Shown: in pieces, positions 1-8,062 of the stretch | Layout of the letters: every line of letters begins with the position of its first letter | Position numbering within the stretch: the first letter of the stretch is position 1 | From: Actinomycetes bacterium | Lineage (GTDB): Bacteria; Actinomycetota; Coriobacteriia; Coriobacteriales; Atopobiaceae | Reading direction: 5' to 3' | Length of the DNA: 64,000 nucleotides | Assembly: GCA_029546925.1 (NCBI GenBank) | Contig: JAKPQM010000008.1 | Location: 24,905-88,904 of the forward strand | Program-made: the position numbers and the translations under genes | The notes under the pieces: model-generated | Seen by the model: the letters and a program-made list of their open reading frames with translations, nothing else | What the model was told of the DNA's origin: nothing | Database searches by the model: none

Positions 1-162
1 GATATGGATGATGCCGTCGCCCATATGGTGAAGGTCGGCGCGAGCTATCAGCCCAACACCGCCCTGAAGGATCTCTACGACCGCAAGTACGCCCTGTACC
101 GCAAGACAGTTGCCTGCCTTGAGGACCTTTGGGACGAGATGGGAGCCTTCGCCCGAGTTTAG
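1..162 (+). CDS. C-terminal end of a probable FGGY-family sugar kinase (partial)
   Basis: Open from the first base in frame 1 and ending with TAG at 160-162, so only the last 53 residues are visible. The tail has the pattern common at the end of FGGY carbohydrate kinases (xylulokinase, ribulokinase, L-xylulose kinase): a conserved tyrosine- and arginine-rich helix, here DLYDRKYALYRKT, followed by a short amphipathic end. The next genes are a UlaF-type 4-epimerase and a UlaE-type 3-epimerase, and E. coli yia-type clusters put an L-xylulose kinase in this position. The substrate (L-xylulose, L-ribulose or another pentulose) cannot be told from this piece. Family moderately likely, substrate unknown. 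Confidence 0.5.
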   Translation, partial: DMDDAVAHMVKVGASYQPNTALKDLYDRKYALYRKTVACLEDLWDEMGAFARV

Positions 163-264
163 GGAGCGGTGACGGGTTTTCACCGCGCACGCGCGATATA
201 CTATCCGTACACGGTGCTGCAAAAACGTATCTGCACAGGATCCACGGCGAAAGGAGAGCCCTCT

Positions 265-978
265 ATGATGCTTAAGGAACTTCGCGAGAAGGTCTATGAG
301 GCGAACATGGACCTTCCCAAACACGGGTTGGTGGTCTTCACCTGGGGCAATGCCTCCGAGGTCGACCGCGACAAGGGCCTTTTCGTCATCAAGCCCTCGG
401 GTGTCGATTACGACGAGCTCTCGCCCGAGAACATGGTCATCTGCGATCTGGAGGGCACGGTCGTCGAAGGCGATCTCAACCCGTCGTCCGACACGCCCAC
501 GCATGCGTACCTCTACCAGAAATGGGAGAACGTCGGCGGCGTCGTGCACACGCATTCCTCTACCGCCGTCTCGTGGGCGCAGGCCGGACGCTCCATCCCG
601 TGCTATGGAACAACGCAGGCCGACTACTTCTATGGCGAGGTGCCCTGCATGAGGGGTCTCACCAAGGAGGAGATCGAGGAGGCCTACGAGCTCGACACCG
701 GCAAGGTCATCGTCGAGGGCTTCGAGGGCAAGGATCCCATGGCGCTTCCCGGCTGCCTCGTGCGCAACCACGGCCCCTTCTCGTGGGGCAAGGATGCGGC
801 GGCGGCTGTCTACCATGCGGTCGTGATCGAGGAGATCGCGAAGATGGCCCGTGACACCGAGCTGCTCTGCGGCAACGCCGGCAAGGCCATCGCAGACGCC
901 TTGGCCCCCCAGTACCTGCTCGACAAGCACTACCTGCGCAAGCACGGCCCCAACGCCTATTACGGGCAGAAGAAATAG
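265..978 (+). CDS. ulaF: L-ribulose-5-phosphate 4-epimerase, UlaF/SgbE type
   Basis: Class II aldolase/adducin-fold zinc enzyme of 237 residues that converts L-ribulose 5-phosphate to D-xylulose 5-phosphate in the cytoplasm. Visible signatures are the phosphate-binding TWGNASEVDRDKG and KPSGVDYDEL segments near the N terminus, the zinc-binding GVVHTHS motif near the middle, a second histidine in RNHGPFSWG, and the C-terminal KHGPNAYYGQK typical of UlaF and SgbE. The frame stays open back to 169, but the start is placed at 265 because AAGGAG at 251-256 lies 8 bases before it; ATG at 268 is equally possible. With UlaE and the PTS genes downstream an ascorbate or L-gulonate role is more likely than arabinose. 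Confidence 0.93.
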   Translation: MMLKELREKVYEANMDLPKHGLVVFTWGNASEVDRDKGLFVIKPSGVDYDELSPENMVICDLEGTVVEGDLNPSSDTPTHAYLYQKWENVGGVVHTHSSTAVSWAQAGRSIPCYGTTQADYFYGEVPCMRGLTKEEIEEAYELDTGKVIVEGFEGKDPMALPGCLVRNHGPFSWGKDAAAAVYHAVVIEEIAKMARDTELLCGNAGKAIADALAPQYLLDKHYLRKHGPNAYYGQKK

Positions 979-1068
979 CGTCATTTTGCACCCGATCTCG
1001 TGACCTACCGGAGGGGCCAGCCGTCAGAACGGCGTCGGTGTCCTCCCTGACTTCGGAAAGGAGGGCGC

Positions 1069-1929
1069 ATGCACATGGAATACCAGCTCGGTCTTTATGA
1101 GAAGGCCACCCCGCAGGACCTCCCCTGGGAGGAGCGCCTCCAGATCGCACGGGAGTGCGGTTTCGACTACATGGAGATCTCGGTGGATGAGTCAGACGCG
1201 CGCCAAGCACGTCTCGACTGGACGCCTGCAGAGCGGGCCGAGATCGTCCAAGCCATGCGCAACACGGGTGTGCCCTTGGGGTCGATGTGCCTTTCCGGCC
1301 ATCGCAAATGGCCCTTGGGCGCCAAGGATCCCGAGAAGCGCGCATACGGACTCACCATGATGGACAAGGCGCTCGATCTGGCCTGCGACTTGGGTCTGCA
1401 CATCATCCAGCTCGCCGGCTACGATGCCTACTACGAGGAAGACGCTTGGGACGAGTCGGAGAAGTACTTCTCCGAGAACCTTGCCAAGGCCACCGAGATG
1501 GCCGCCAAGGCCGGCGTCGTCATGGGCTTCGAGACCATGGAGACCCCTTTCATGGACACCGTCGAGAAGGCCATGCACTACGTCAACCAGATCAACAGCC
1601 CGTTTCTGGGAGTCTATCCCGATGCGGGCAACCTCACCAATGCATCGCTGCTCTACGGCACGTCCGTGGCAGACGACATCGCGACGGGCGCAGGGCACAT
1701 CTTCGCCGCCCACATGAAGGCGACGAAGGCCGGACACTACCGTGACATGCTCTTCGGCGAGGGAACGACCGATTACGACGGTGCGCTCTCCCAGCTCATC
1801 CCGCAGGGCGTGCGCAGGTATGTGTGCGAGATGTGGTATCTGGGCTCGGATTCCTGGAGACAGGATGTCACCCATGCTTCCGCGTTCGTGCGCGAGAAGA
1901 TAGATACCGCCCTTGAGAAGTTCGCGTAA
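1069..1929 (+). CDS. ulaE: L-xylulose/L-ribulose-5-phosphate 3-epimerase (UlaE-like)
   Basis: TIM-barrel epimerase of 286 residues in the UlaE/SgbU family, expected to convert L-xylulose 5-phosphate to L-ribulose 5-phosphate, the substrate of the preceding UlaF. The N-terminal GLYEKATP and ARECGFDYMEISVDES, the central GFETMETPFMDT and VYPDAGNLTN, and the late HMKATKAGHYRDMLFGEG are family hallmarks and carry the metal-binding Glu, Asp, His and Glu residues. It starts 90 bases after ulaF with GAAAGGAGG before ATG at 1069; a second ATG two codons on is also usable. No enzyme upstream of L-xylulose-5-P (UlaG, UlaD) lies in the window, so those would be upstream or absent. Confidence 0.92.
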   Translation: MHMEYQLGLYEKATPQDLPWEERLQIARECGFDYMEISVDESDARQARLDWTPAERAEIVQAMRNTGVPLGSMCLSGHRKWPLGAKDPEKRAYGLTMMDKALDLACDLGLHIIQLAGYDAYYEEDAWDESEKYFSENLAKATEMAAKAGVVMGFETMETPFMDTVEKAMHYVNQINSPFLGVYPDAGNLTNASLLYGTSVADDIATGAGHIFAAHMKATKAGHYRDMLFGEGTTDYDGALSQLIPQGVRRYVCEMWYLGSDSWRQDVTHASAFVREKIDTALEKFA

Positions 1930-1942
1930 GCCATGACCATCC

Positions 1943-2031
1943 CCCGATTCCCAACCCTAACGAAACAAACCGATCCACCGCAAGGCGCAGCACCGGATTT
2001 GGAAAATGTTTCACCGGGGTTGGGAATCGGG
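1943..2031. repeat. 15-bp perfect inverted repeat with 59-bp loop
   Basis: CCCGATTCCCAACCC at 1943-1957 is the exact reverse complement of 2017-2031. It lies directly after ulaE and before the PTS genes. There is no T-tract, so it is not a standard terminator. The shape (short perfect arms, long loop) resembles the larger palindromic elements further along this window, but the sequence is unrelated. It could moderate transcription between the epimerase genes and the PTS genes. Confidence 0.6.
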
Positions 2032-2063
2032 ACTCGCGTTCCAATCGAAGCATACGAGGCAGC

Positions 2064-2093
2064 TGTCTTGCAGCGCTATCCCTGATATATACT
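2064..2093 (+). promoter_or_regulatory. Possible promoter before the PTS genes
   Basis: TATACT at 2088-2093 is a good -10 hexamer with TG upstream (TGATATATACT, extended -10 style). The -35 is poor; TGTCTT at 2064-2069 would give an 18-base spacer. It would start transcripts about 115 bases before ulaC and allow separate control of the PTS part of the cluster. Weak call based on the hexamer alone. Confidence 0.25.
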
Positions 2094-2213
2094 AGCTAGA
2101 AATCGGCAAGGCGCCTTCTTGCATGCAGCACTACGATTTTGTTGGGCGGGAAGGAGATCTTCCGAGCTCTTCGACCTCCTAGGGAATACGACGCAGACGA
2201 GGGGAGGTTACCT

Positions 2214-2663
2214 ATGAATGCAATGGCAGACATGCTCGAGCGTAAGAACGTGCAGATCGTTGATTCCTGCAAAGGCTGGGAGGACTCCGTCCACGTGGCC
2301 GTCCAACCGCTGGTCGACCAAGGTTACGTCACGTCCGACTACATCGATGGAATCATCTCCAACGCCAAGGAGTACGGCCCGTACTTCGTCATCGCTCCAG
2401 AGCTCGCTCTCTTGCACGCCCGTCCTGAACAGGGGGTCATCAAGCGCCAGCTCGCCGTCACGGTCGTACGCGAAGGAGTCGTCTTCAAAGAGGGCGGGCA
2501 ACCCGTGCACCTCCTCGTGACGCTCGCCGCAACAGATCCTAACGGTCACATCGAAGCCATGAAGACGCTCGCGATGATGTTCGCTGATCCGGAGAATATC
2601 CAAGCAGTGATCGATGCCGAGGATACTGACAGAATCTACGAGCTCTTCACCAGGGACATCTAG
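2214..2663 (+). CDS. ulaC: PTS ascorbate-type IIA component
   Basis: Cytoplasmic IIA protein of the L-ascorbate (mannitol/fructose-fold) PTS family, 149 residues. It takes phosphate from HPr and passes it to UlaB. The phosphorylated histidine is most likely His68 in ELALLHARPEQGV, inside the conserved stretch after YGPYFVIAPE. The start at 2214 is chosen over an upstream in-frame ATG at 2139 because GGGGAGG sits at 2201-2207 and homology begins here. The separate IIA, IIC and IIB genes that follow match the usual Ula layout. Substrate specificity is set by the IIC protein; ascorbate is the family default, not proven. Confidence 0.9.
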   Translation: MNAMADMLERKNVQIVDSCKGWEDSVHVAVQPLVDQGYVTSDYIDGIISNAKEYGPYFVIAPELALLHARPEQGVIKRQLAVTVVREGVVFKEGGQPVHLLVTLAATDPNGHIEAMKTLAMMFADPENIQAVIDAEDTDRIYELFTRDI

Positions 2664-2743
2664 GCGTTGAGGCGGCAGAGCCGAGCAGGCTTCGCTGCGT
2701 GAGCAAAGGTAAGGACACACAAGGTATTCTGAGAGGAGAGGAT

Positions 2744-4207
2744 ATGCCAGTTCTTGATTTTATCGTCAATATCCTGTCGACACCGGCCATCTTGGTCGGC
2801 CTCCTAGCGCTTCTCGGCCTCGTGCTGCAGAAGAAACCCGTCGAGGATGTCGTCAAGGGTACGCTCAAGACCATCGTCGGCTTCTTGGTTCTGACCGCTG
2901 GCTCCAGCTTCTTGCAGTCAGGATCGCTCCTGGCCTTCGGAGAGGTCTTCAACTACGCCTTCAACATGCAGGGTGTCGTTCCCAACAACGAGGCCGTCGT
3001 CGCCGACGCCCTCACCAACTTCGGCACCGACTCGGCCATCATCATGGCAGTCGGAATGGCCATGAACATCATCATGGCGCGTTTCTCGCGCATGCCGTAT
3101 ATCTTCCTCACCGGTCACCATACCCTGTACATGGCGTGCATGCTCGCTGTCATCTTGGGCGGCGCCGGACACCTTTCCGGGTGGATGCTCTGGATTGCCG
3201 GCGGTTGCCTGCTCGGTTTCGTCATGGCCTTCTCGCCCGCCTACTGCCAGGTTACCTTCAAGAAGGTCACCAAGTCCGAGGGGGTCGCCCTCGGCCATTT
3301 CGGCGGGCTCGGCTACTGGCTCGCCGGTCGCGTCGGCTCCCTGTTCGCCAATGATAAGAGCCGTAAGAGCACCGAGGATATCGACTTCCCGAAGCGTCTC
3401 GTCTTCCTGCGCGACACCACGGTTTCGATCGGCCTCACGATGGTCGTCTTCTTCTTGATCGTCACCGGTATCGCGGTTGCCCGTGGCCTGCTCACGGCCG
3501 TTCCCGCCGGAACCACCGCCACCCAGCTCGCAGCCGAGTACCCCAACTTCCAGCATCTTGGCGAGTTGCTGAACATCGGTACCGAGACCAAGACCAATTG
3601 GATTGTCTGGGCTTTGGTTTCCGGCCTCTCCTTCGCCGGCGGCGTCTACATCATCCTCTCCGGCGTCCGTCTGATCATCGGCGAGATCGTCCCCGCCTTC
3701 AAGGGCATCGCCGACAAGCTCGTCCCCGGCGCCAAACCCGCCTTGGACTGCCCCGTCGCCTTCACCTACGCTCCGAATGCCGTCATCATCGGCTTCCTCG
3801 TCTCTTTCGTCGGCGGCATCGTAGGCCTTGCCATCCTAGCTGGCGTCAACGCTGCCATCCCCGTCGCGCTGATCCTGCCGGGTGTCGTACCTCACTTCTT
3901 CTGCGGCGCCACCGCCGGTGTCTTCGGCAATGCCGAGGGCGGCATCAAAGGCTGCGTCGCCGGCTCCTTCGTCCATGGCCTGCTCATCACCTTCCTGCCC
4001 GCCATCTGCATGCCCGTCTTCACGGCTCTCGGCTACACCGGAACCACGTTCTCCGACGCCGATTTCTCTTGGATGGGCATCGTGTTCGGCAACGCCGTGA
4101 GCTTTACCCAAGGCGGAATCCTGCTCGCCATCTGCGTGCTCGTCTTCGCGATTCCGATTATCTACAATCTCGTTGCGCCAAAGAAAGCCGAGACTACCAC
4201 CGAGTAG
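2744..4207 (+). CDS. ulaA: PTS ascorbate-type IIC permease
   Basis: Polytopic membrane protein of 487 residues, the sugar-translocating IIC of an ascorbate-family (UlaA/SgaT) PTS. It begins PVLDFIVNILSTPAILVG and shows about eleven hydrophobic segments. Family features are the early MARFSRMPYIFLTGHH loop, the central YILSGVRLIIGEIVPAF, and the late FFCGATAGVFGNAEGGIKG. UlaA enzymes are dimers that carry the sugar acid while UlaB phosphorylates it. The start at 2744 has GAGAGGAGA just upstream; the frame runs back to 2699 without a ribosome-binding site. It lies 80 bases after ulaC in the same operon. Confidence 0.93.
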   Translation: MPVLDFIVNILSTPAILVGLLALLGLVLQKKPVEDVVKGTLKTIVGFLVLTAGSSFLQSGSLLAFGEVFNYAFNMQGVVPNNEAVVADALTNFGTDSAIIMAVGMAMNIIMARFSRMPYIFLTGHHTLYMACMLAVILGGAGHLSGWMLWIAGGCLLGFVMAFSPAYCQVTFKKVTKSEGVALGHFGGLGYWLAGRVGSLFANDKSRKSTEDIDFPKRLVFLRDTTVSIGLTMVVFFLIVTGIAVARGLLTAVPAGTTATQLAAEYPNFQHLGELLNIGTETKTNWIVWALVSGLSFAGGVYIILSGVRLIIGEIVPAFKGIADKLVPGAKPALDCPVAFTYAPNAVIIGFLVSFVGGIVGLAILAGVNAAIPVALILPGVVPHFFCGATAGVFGNAEGGIKGCVAGSFVHGLLITFLPAICMPVFTALGYTGTTFSDADFSWMGIVFGNAVSFTQGGILLAICVLVFAIPIIYNLVAPKKAETTTE

Positions 4208-4315
4208 CGAAAAGATCCGATGCGACGTAGGCCGTAGCAGCTAGACTCGTTCTAAAGGGACCGGAGGCAACGGTCTTCGATCCCTTTCCAAACATCACGT
4301 ACTAGGGAGAATGAC

Positions 4316-4603
4316 ATGGCGAAGGTAAGCAAGATCATGTGCGCATGCGGTTCTGGTCTCGGCTCCAGCCTCATCGTCCACATGAACACCGAGGAAGCTC
4401 TCAAGGAACTCGGCATCGACGGCGTCGAGGTCGTCCACTCCACGATTTCCGACATCCACCCCGGTGCAGCCGACCTCTTCGTCGTCGGCGGCGACCTAGG
4501 CGACTTCATCGAGGGGGTCGGCGACGACCAGAAGATCGTTCTCAGCAACATCCTTGACAAGGATGAGCTCAAGACCAAGCTCGGAGAGCACTTCGGCCTC
4601 TAG
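4316..4603 (+). CDS. ulaB: PTS ascorbate-type IIB component
   Basis: Small cytoplasmic IIB protein (95 residues) of the lactose/cellobiose-fold PTS group. The phosphocysteine loop is seen at the N terminus as CACGSGLGSSLI; by family comparison Cys11 receives phosphate from UlaC and gives it to the incoming sugar. TAGGGAGA lies before the ATG at 4316. It follows ulaA by 108 bases, completing a IIA-IIC-IIB set. Confidence 0.93.
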   Translation: MAKVSKIMCACGSGLGSSLIVHMNTEEALKELGIDGVEVVHSTISDIHPGAADLFVVGGDLGDFIEGVGDDQKIVLSNILDKDELKTKLGEHFGL

Positions 4604-4726
4604 GCTCCTGTCTAGCGGCAAAACACTATTGCTTGGAAAAAGCCGCAGGTCGTTCTCAATTTGAGCAGCTTGCGGTCATCCATAGGTGAAATCCCCCTAA
4701 AACGGGGAACAGGAAAGGAGCATCAC

Positions 4727-5410
4727 ATGAAGTTCTTCGTCGATACAGCCGACCTGGGCGAGATCCGCGAGGCGGCGAGCTGGGGCGCGCTCTCCGGCGT
4801 CACCACCAACCCCTCCCTCTATGCCAAGACCGGCGGGAAGCTCGCCGACTTCGAGCCCCACATGGTCGAGATCTGCCGGATCTGCGAGGGCCTGCCCGTC
4901 TCCGCGGAGTCCACGGCCGAGACCACGGCCGACATGATCGCCGAGGGCAGGCGCCTGGCCGCGCTGGCCCCCAACATCGTGGTCAAGCTCCCGGTCTGCA
5001 CCGAGGCGCTGGCCGCCACGCGCCAGCTCGCCTCCGAGGGCGTCCGCGTCAACATGACGCTCGTGTTCTCCGCCCCGCAGGCCCTTCTCGCCGCCCGCGC
5101 GGGCGCGCGCTACATCTCCCCCTTCGTCGGCCGCTTCGACGACATCGGGGACGACGGCCTCGCGCAGCTCCAGACCATCGTCACGGCCGTGAAGAACTAC
5201 TCCTACGGCTGGTGGGACGAGGAGGACGGCCCCGAGATCATCACCGCCTCCGTGCGCACCCCCAACCACGTCACCCAGGCCGCCCTCATGGGAGCCGACA
5301 TCGCCACCGTGCCCTTCGGCGCGCTCGCGAAGTGCGTGCGCCACCCGCTGACCGACCAGGGCCTCGCGAGCTTCGCCGCCGACTGGGCCAAGGTCACCGG
5401 CCAGGCATAG
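4727..5410 (+). CDS. Transaldolase / fructose-6-phosphate aldolase-like protein
   Basis: Class I aldolase of the small transaldolase (TalC/MipB, Fsa) subfamily, 227 residues. It opens with MKFFVDTADLGEIREA and GVTTNPSLYAKTG, has the Schiff-base lysine at about residue 87 in NIVVKLPV, and the conserved ARAGARYISPFVGRFDD and TASVRTPNHV segments. It either moves dihydroxyacetone units between sugar phosphates as transaldolase or cleaves fructose 6-phosphate; sequence alone cannot separate these. GGAAAGGAG precedes the ATG at 4727. Its place between a pentulose pathway and split transketolase genes favours a transaldolase role. GC content is visibly higher than in the PTS genes, so it may have a different history. 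Confidence 0.88.
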   Translation: MKFFVDTADLGEIREAASWGALSGVTTNPSLYAKTGGKLADFEPHMVEICRICEGLPVSAESTAETTADMIAEGRRLAALAPNIVVKLPVCTEALAATRQLASEGVRVNMTLVFSAPQALLAARAGARYISPFVGRFDDIGDDGLAQLQTIVTAVKNYSYGWWDEEDGPEIITASVRTPNHVTQAALMGADIATVPFGALAKCVRHPLTDQGLASFAADWAKVTGQA

Positions 5411-5474
5411 GACGAGACGGCGCTGTGCGGCGGGCGGATCCGCGCCTGCCGCACATATCAGAGAAAGGGACGCT

Positions 5475-6296
5475 ATGAATGATGACGAGCTCAGAAGGAT
5501 TGCCCGCGAGGTCCGCAAGGACATCGTGACGGCCGTCCACGCGGCAAAGTCCGGCCACCCCGGCGGGTCGCTCGGTTCTGCCGATATCGTCACCTACCTG
5601 TACTTCGAGGAGATGAACGTCGACCCGGCGGATCCCCGCAAGGCCGACCGCGATCTCTTCGTCCTCTCGAAGGGCCACTGCGCACCCGCGCTCTATGCGG
5701 TCCTCGCCGAGAAGGGCTATTTCCCCAAGGAGGATCTCAAGACCCTCCGCCATATCGGGTCGCATCTGCAGGGGCACCCCAACATGAACGACACCCCAGG
5801 TGTGGACATGTCCACCGGCTCGCTCGGCCAGGGCATCTCCGCCGCCGTGGGGATGGCCCTCTCCTCGAAGACCTTCGGACCCGAGCGGCGCGTCTATGCG
5901 CTTCTCGGTGACGGCGAGGTCGAGGAGGGACAGGTCTGGGAGGCCTCCATGTTCGCCGGCAACCATGGCTTGGACAACCTCACGGTCATCGTCGACCACA
6001 ACGGCCTGCAGATCGATGGCAGCATCGAAGAGGTCAACTCCGCGATGCCCATCGCCGATAAGTTCCGCGCATTCAAATTCCACGTGGTAGAGGTCGCCGA
6101 CGGCAACGACATGGCACAGATCCGCGCCGCCCTCGCAGAGGCCCGTGCGACCAAGGGACAACCCACCTGCATCGTCGCCGAGACCGTCAAGGGCAAGGGC
6201 GTCTCCTTCATGGAGAACCAGGTGGGATGGCATGGCAAGGCGCCGAATGACGAGCAATTCGCCCAGGCGATGGAAGAGCTTGGGAAGGAGGCTTAG
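5475..6296 (+). CDS. Transketolase, N-terminal (ThDP-binding) subunit
   Basis: First half of a split transketolase, 273 residues. It contains the thiamine diphosphate/metal-binding motif starting GDGEVEEGQVWEASMF, the early AKSGHPGGSLGSADI segment and the GSLGQGISAAVGMA segment. It works with the product of the next gene, which starts 3 bases after this stop codon, so the two are translationally coupled. Split transketolases are common in anaerobes and often sit in sugar operons. The enzyme moves two-carbon units from D-xylulose 5-phosphate, the end product of the UlaE/UlaF steps encoded upstream. Confidence 0.93.
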   Translation: MNDDELRRIAREVRKDIVTAVHAAKSGHPGGSLGSADIVTYLYFEEMNVDPADPRKADRDLFVLSKGHCAPALYAVLAEKGYFPKEDLKTLRHIGSHLQGHPNMNDTPGVDMSTGSLGQGISAAVGMALSSKTFGPERRVYALLGDGEVEEGQVWEASMFAGNHGLDNLTVIVDHNGLQIDGSIEEVNSAMPIADKFRAFKFHVVEVADGNDMAQIRAALAEARATKGQPTCIVAETVKGKGVSFMENQVGWHGKAPNDEQFAQAMEELGKEA

Positions 6297-6299
6297 GAC

Positions 6300-7241
6300 A
6301 TGGCTGAAGTAAAGAAGATCGCCACCCGCCAAAGCTATGGGGAGGCTCTTGTCGAGCTGGGGAAGGATCACGACGACTTCATCGTCCTCGATGCCGATCT
6401 CGCCGCCGCAACGCAGACCGGCAAGTTCAAGGCAACATACCCCGACCGCTTCTTCGATGCGGGCATCGCGGAATGCAACCTGATGGGCCTCGCAGCTGGC
6501 GTGGCCGCCACGGGCCATGTGGCCTTCGCGAGCACGTTCGCGATGTTCGCCGCAGGACGCGCCTTCGAGCAGGTGCGCAACTCCATCGGCTATCCGCACC
6601 TCAATGTCAAGATCGGCGCCACGCACGCAGGCATCTCCGTGGGCGAGGACGGTGCCACGCACCAGTGCAACGAGGACATCGCCCTGATGCGGACCATCCC
6701 CGGCATGACCATCATCTCGCCCGCAGACGACGTCGAGGCCAAGGCTGCCGTGCAGGCTGCCTACGAGCTCGACGGACCCGTCTACCTGCGTTTCGGTCGT
6801 CTCGCCGTCCCCGTGATCAACGATGTGCCCGGCTACAGCTTCGAGGTCGGCAAGGGCATCGTCATGCGTGAGGGCACCGACGTCACCATCGTCGCGACCG
6901 GCCTCATGGTCGCAGCGGCCCTCGAAGCAGCCGAGAAGCTCGCCGAGAAGGGCATCTCCGCAGAGATCATCAACATCCACACCATCAAACCGCTCGACGA
7001 GGATCTCATCATCGAGTCTGCGCGGAAGACCGGCCGCGTCGTCACCTGCGAGGAGCACTCCGTGATCGGCGGCCTCGGAAGCGCCGTCTGCGATACGCTC
7101 TCCGAGCATTGCCCGACGCCTGTGAAGAAGGTCGGCGTGCAGGACGTGTTCGGTGAATCCGGGCCCGCCGTCGACCTCCTCGCCAAGTACGGGCTCGACG
7201 CTGCCGGGATCGAACAGGCCGTATCGGAGTTCCTCGCCTAG
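6300..7241 (+). CDS. Transketolase, C-terminal subunit
   Basis: Second half of the split transketolase, 313 residues, with the pyrimidine-binding domain followed by the transketolase C domain. Visible are FFDAGIAECNLMGLAAG (holding the Glu that activates ThDP), GATHAGISVGEDGATHQ, the glycine-rich turn near PVYLRFGR, and a C-terminal half starting GLMVAAALEAAEKL. The start codon follows the previous stop by 3 bases, with GGAAGGAGG inside the upstream gene end. Together the two halves equal one full transketolase. Confidence 0.93.
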   Translation: MAEVKKIATRQSYGEALVELGKDHDDFIVLDADLAAATQTGKFKATYPDRFFDAGIAECNLMGLAAGVAATGHVAFASTFAMFAAGRAFEQVRNSIGYPHLNVKIGATHAGISVGEDGATHQCNEDIALMRTIPGMTIISPADDVEAKAAVQAAYELDGPVYLRFGRLAVPVINDVPGYSFEVGKGIVMREGTDVTIVATGLMVAAALEAAEKLAEKGISAEIINIHTIKPLDEDLIIESARKTGRVVTCEEHSVIGGLGSAVCDTLSEHCPTPVKKVGVQDVFGESGPAVDLLAKYGLDAAGIEQAVSEFLA

Positions 7242-7252
7242 CATCGGCAACC

Positions 7253-7287
7253 AAGCGTGGCAGGGGCTTGAATCCCTTGCCACGCTT
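7253..7287 (+). terminator. Hairpin between transketolase and rpiB
   Basis: AAGCGTGGCA at 7253-7262 pairs exactly with TGCCACGCTT at 7278-7287, leaving a 15-base loop that can pair further (AGGGG with CCCTT, imperfect). Only a weak T-rich run follows. It may attenuate transcription into rpiB rather than stop it. Confidence 0.5.
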
Positions 7288-7322
7288 CTCATATCTTTAT
7301 ATAGGGGAAAGGGAGGTGCAGG

Positions 7323-7760
7323 ATGATTGCCTTAGGATGCGACCATGGCGGGTTCGAGCTCATGCAGGAGGTCAAGAAGCACCTCGAGTCGAGAGGACTC
7401 GAATATCGGGATTTCGGCTGCTCGGGAACCGATCCTGTGGACTATCCCGATTATGCAGCCGAGGTCGCCCGGGCGATCCAAGATGGTACCTGCGATCGCG
7501 GTATCCTCATCTGCGGAACGGGCATCGGCATCTCCATCGCAGCCAACAAATTCAAGGGGATACGCGCTGCGCTCTGCTCAGATTGCTTCTCGGCATGGGC
7601 GACGAGGATGCACAACGACGCCAACATCCTCGCGATGGGAGGGCGCATCCTCGGTCCCGGCTTGGCCCTCATGATCGTCGACACCTTCCTCGATACGCCC
7701 TTCAGCGGCGATGAGCGCCACGCACGCAGGATCGAGAAGATCTCAGCACTCGAAGCGTGA
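7323..7760 (+). CDS. rpiB: Ribose-5-phosphate isomerase B
   Basis: RpiB/LacAB-family isomerase of 145 residues interconverting ribose 5-phosphate and ribulose 5-phosphate. Shown by the N-terminal MIALGCDHGGFELM, GILICGTGIGISIAANK around the active-site cysteine, and the RPI signature AALCSDCFSAWATRMHNDANILAMGGR. It completes the non-oxidative pentose phosphate set (transketolase, transaldolase, isomerase) attached to the ascorbate-type genes. GGAAAGGGAGG precedes the start. An allose or galactose phosphate isomerase role is possible in this family but less likely here. Confidence 0.9.
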   Translation: MIALGCDHGGFELMQEVKKHLESRGLEYRDFGCSGTDPVDYPDYAAEVARAIQDGTCDRGILICGTGIGISIAANKFKGIRAALCSDCFSAWATRMHNDANILAMGGRILGPGLALMIVDTFLDTPFSGDERHARRIEKISALEA

Positions 7761-7859
7761 ATCCTCGCCCTGACGGGAAGGCACAGATCATGTACCGCGC
7801 TCATGAGTCGTCATCGATGCTCTCCCGGCATAGCTCCCGCGCTCAGGAAGGTTATGGTA

Positions 7860-7931
7860 ATGGCAGAGCATGAAAAACGTGATCTGCCCAAACCCCACAA
7901 CTGGGACAACACGGCTGAAACCCGTATTTGA
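7860..7931 (+). CDS. Possible 23-residue small protein
   Basis: ATG at 7860 preceded by AGGAAGG, reading MAEHEKRDLPKPHNW then DNTAETRI and TGA. It is charged, without hydrophobic segments. It lies between rpiB and a membrane protein gene on the other strand in about 300 bases without other genes. It may be a real small protein, a truncated gene start, or chance. No function is suggested. Confidence 0.25.
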   Translation: MAEHEKRDLPKPHNWDNTAETRI

Positions 7932-7977
7932 CCGGAACCGGATTGCCAGAACCCCGCTGACCTCGGGAGGGTCGATA

Positions 7978-8002
7978 AGGTCATATAGTGCAGGTCATAT
8001 AG
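7978..8002. repeat. Two direct copies of AGGTCATATAG
   Basis: AGGTCATATAG occurs at 7978-7988 and 7992-8002 with a 14-base period, in the gap between rpiB and the convergent membrane protein gene. It could be a protein-binding site; nothing ties it to a regulator. Confidence 0.4.
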
Positions 8003-8062
8003 GACAGGAGCCTAGGCATTTACAAAGGCTTTTTGCCAGCACATCGCGACACCCTGCGCTGG

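Noticed and set aside
5394..7292. A 632-residue open frame on the minus strand opposite the transketolase genes
   Set aside because: It mirrors the real plus-strand genes, has no ribosome-binding site and has the His/Asp/Gly-rich composition typical of antisense frames in high-GC DNA.
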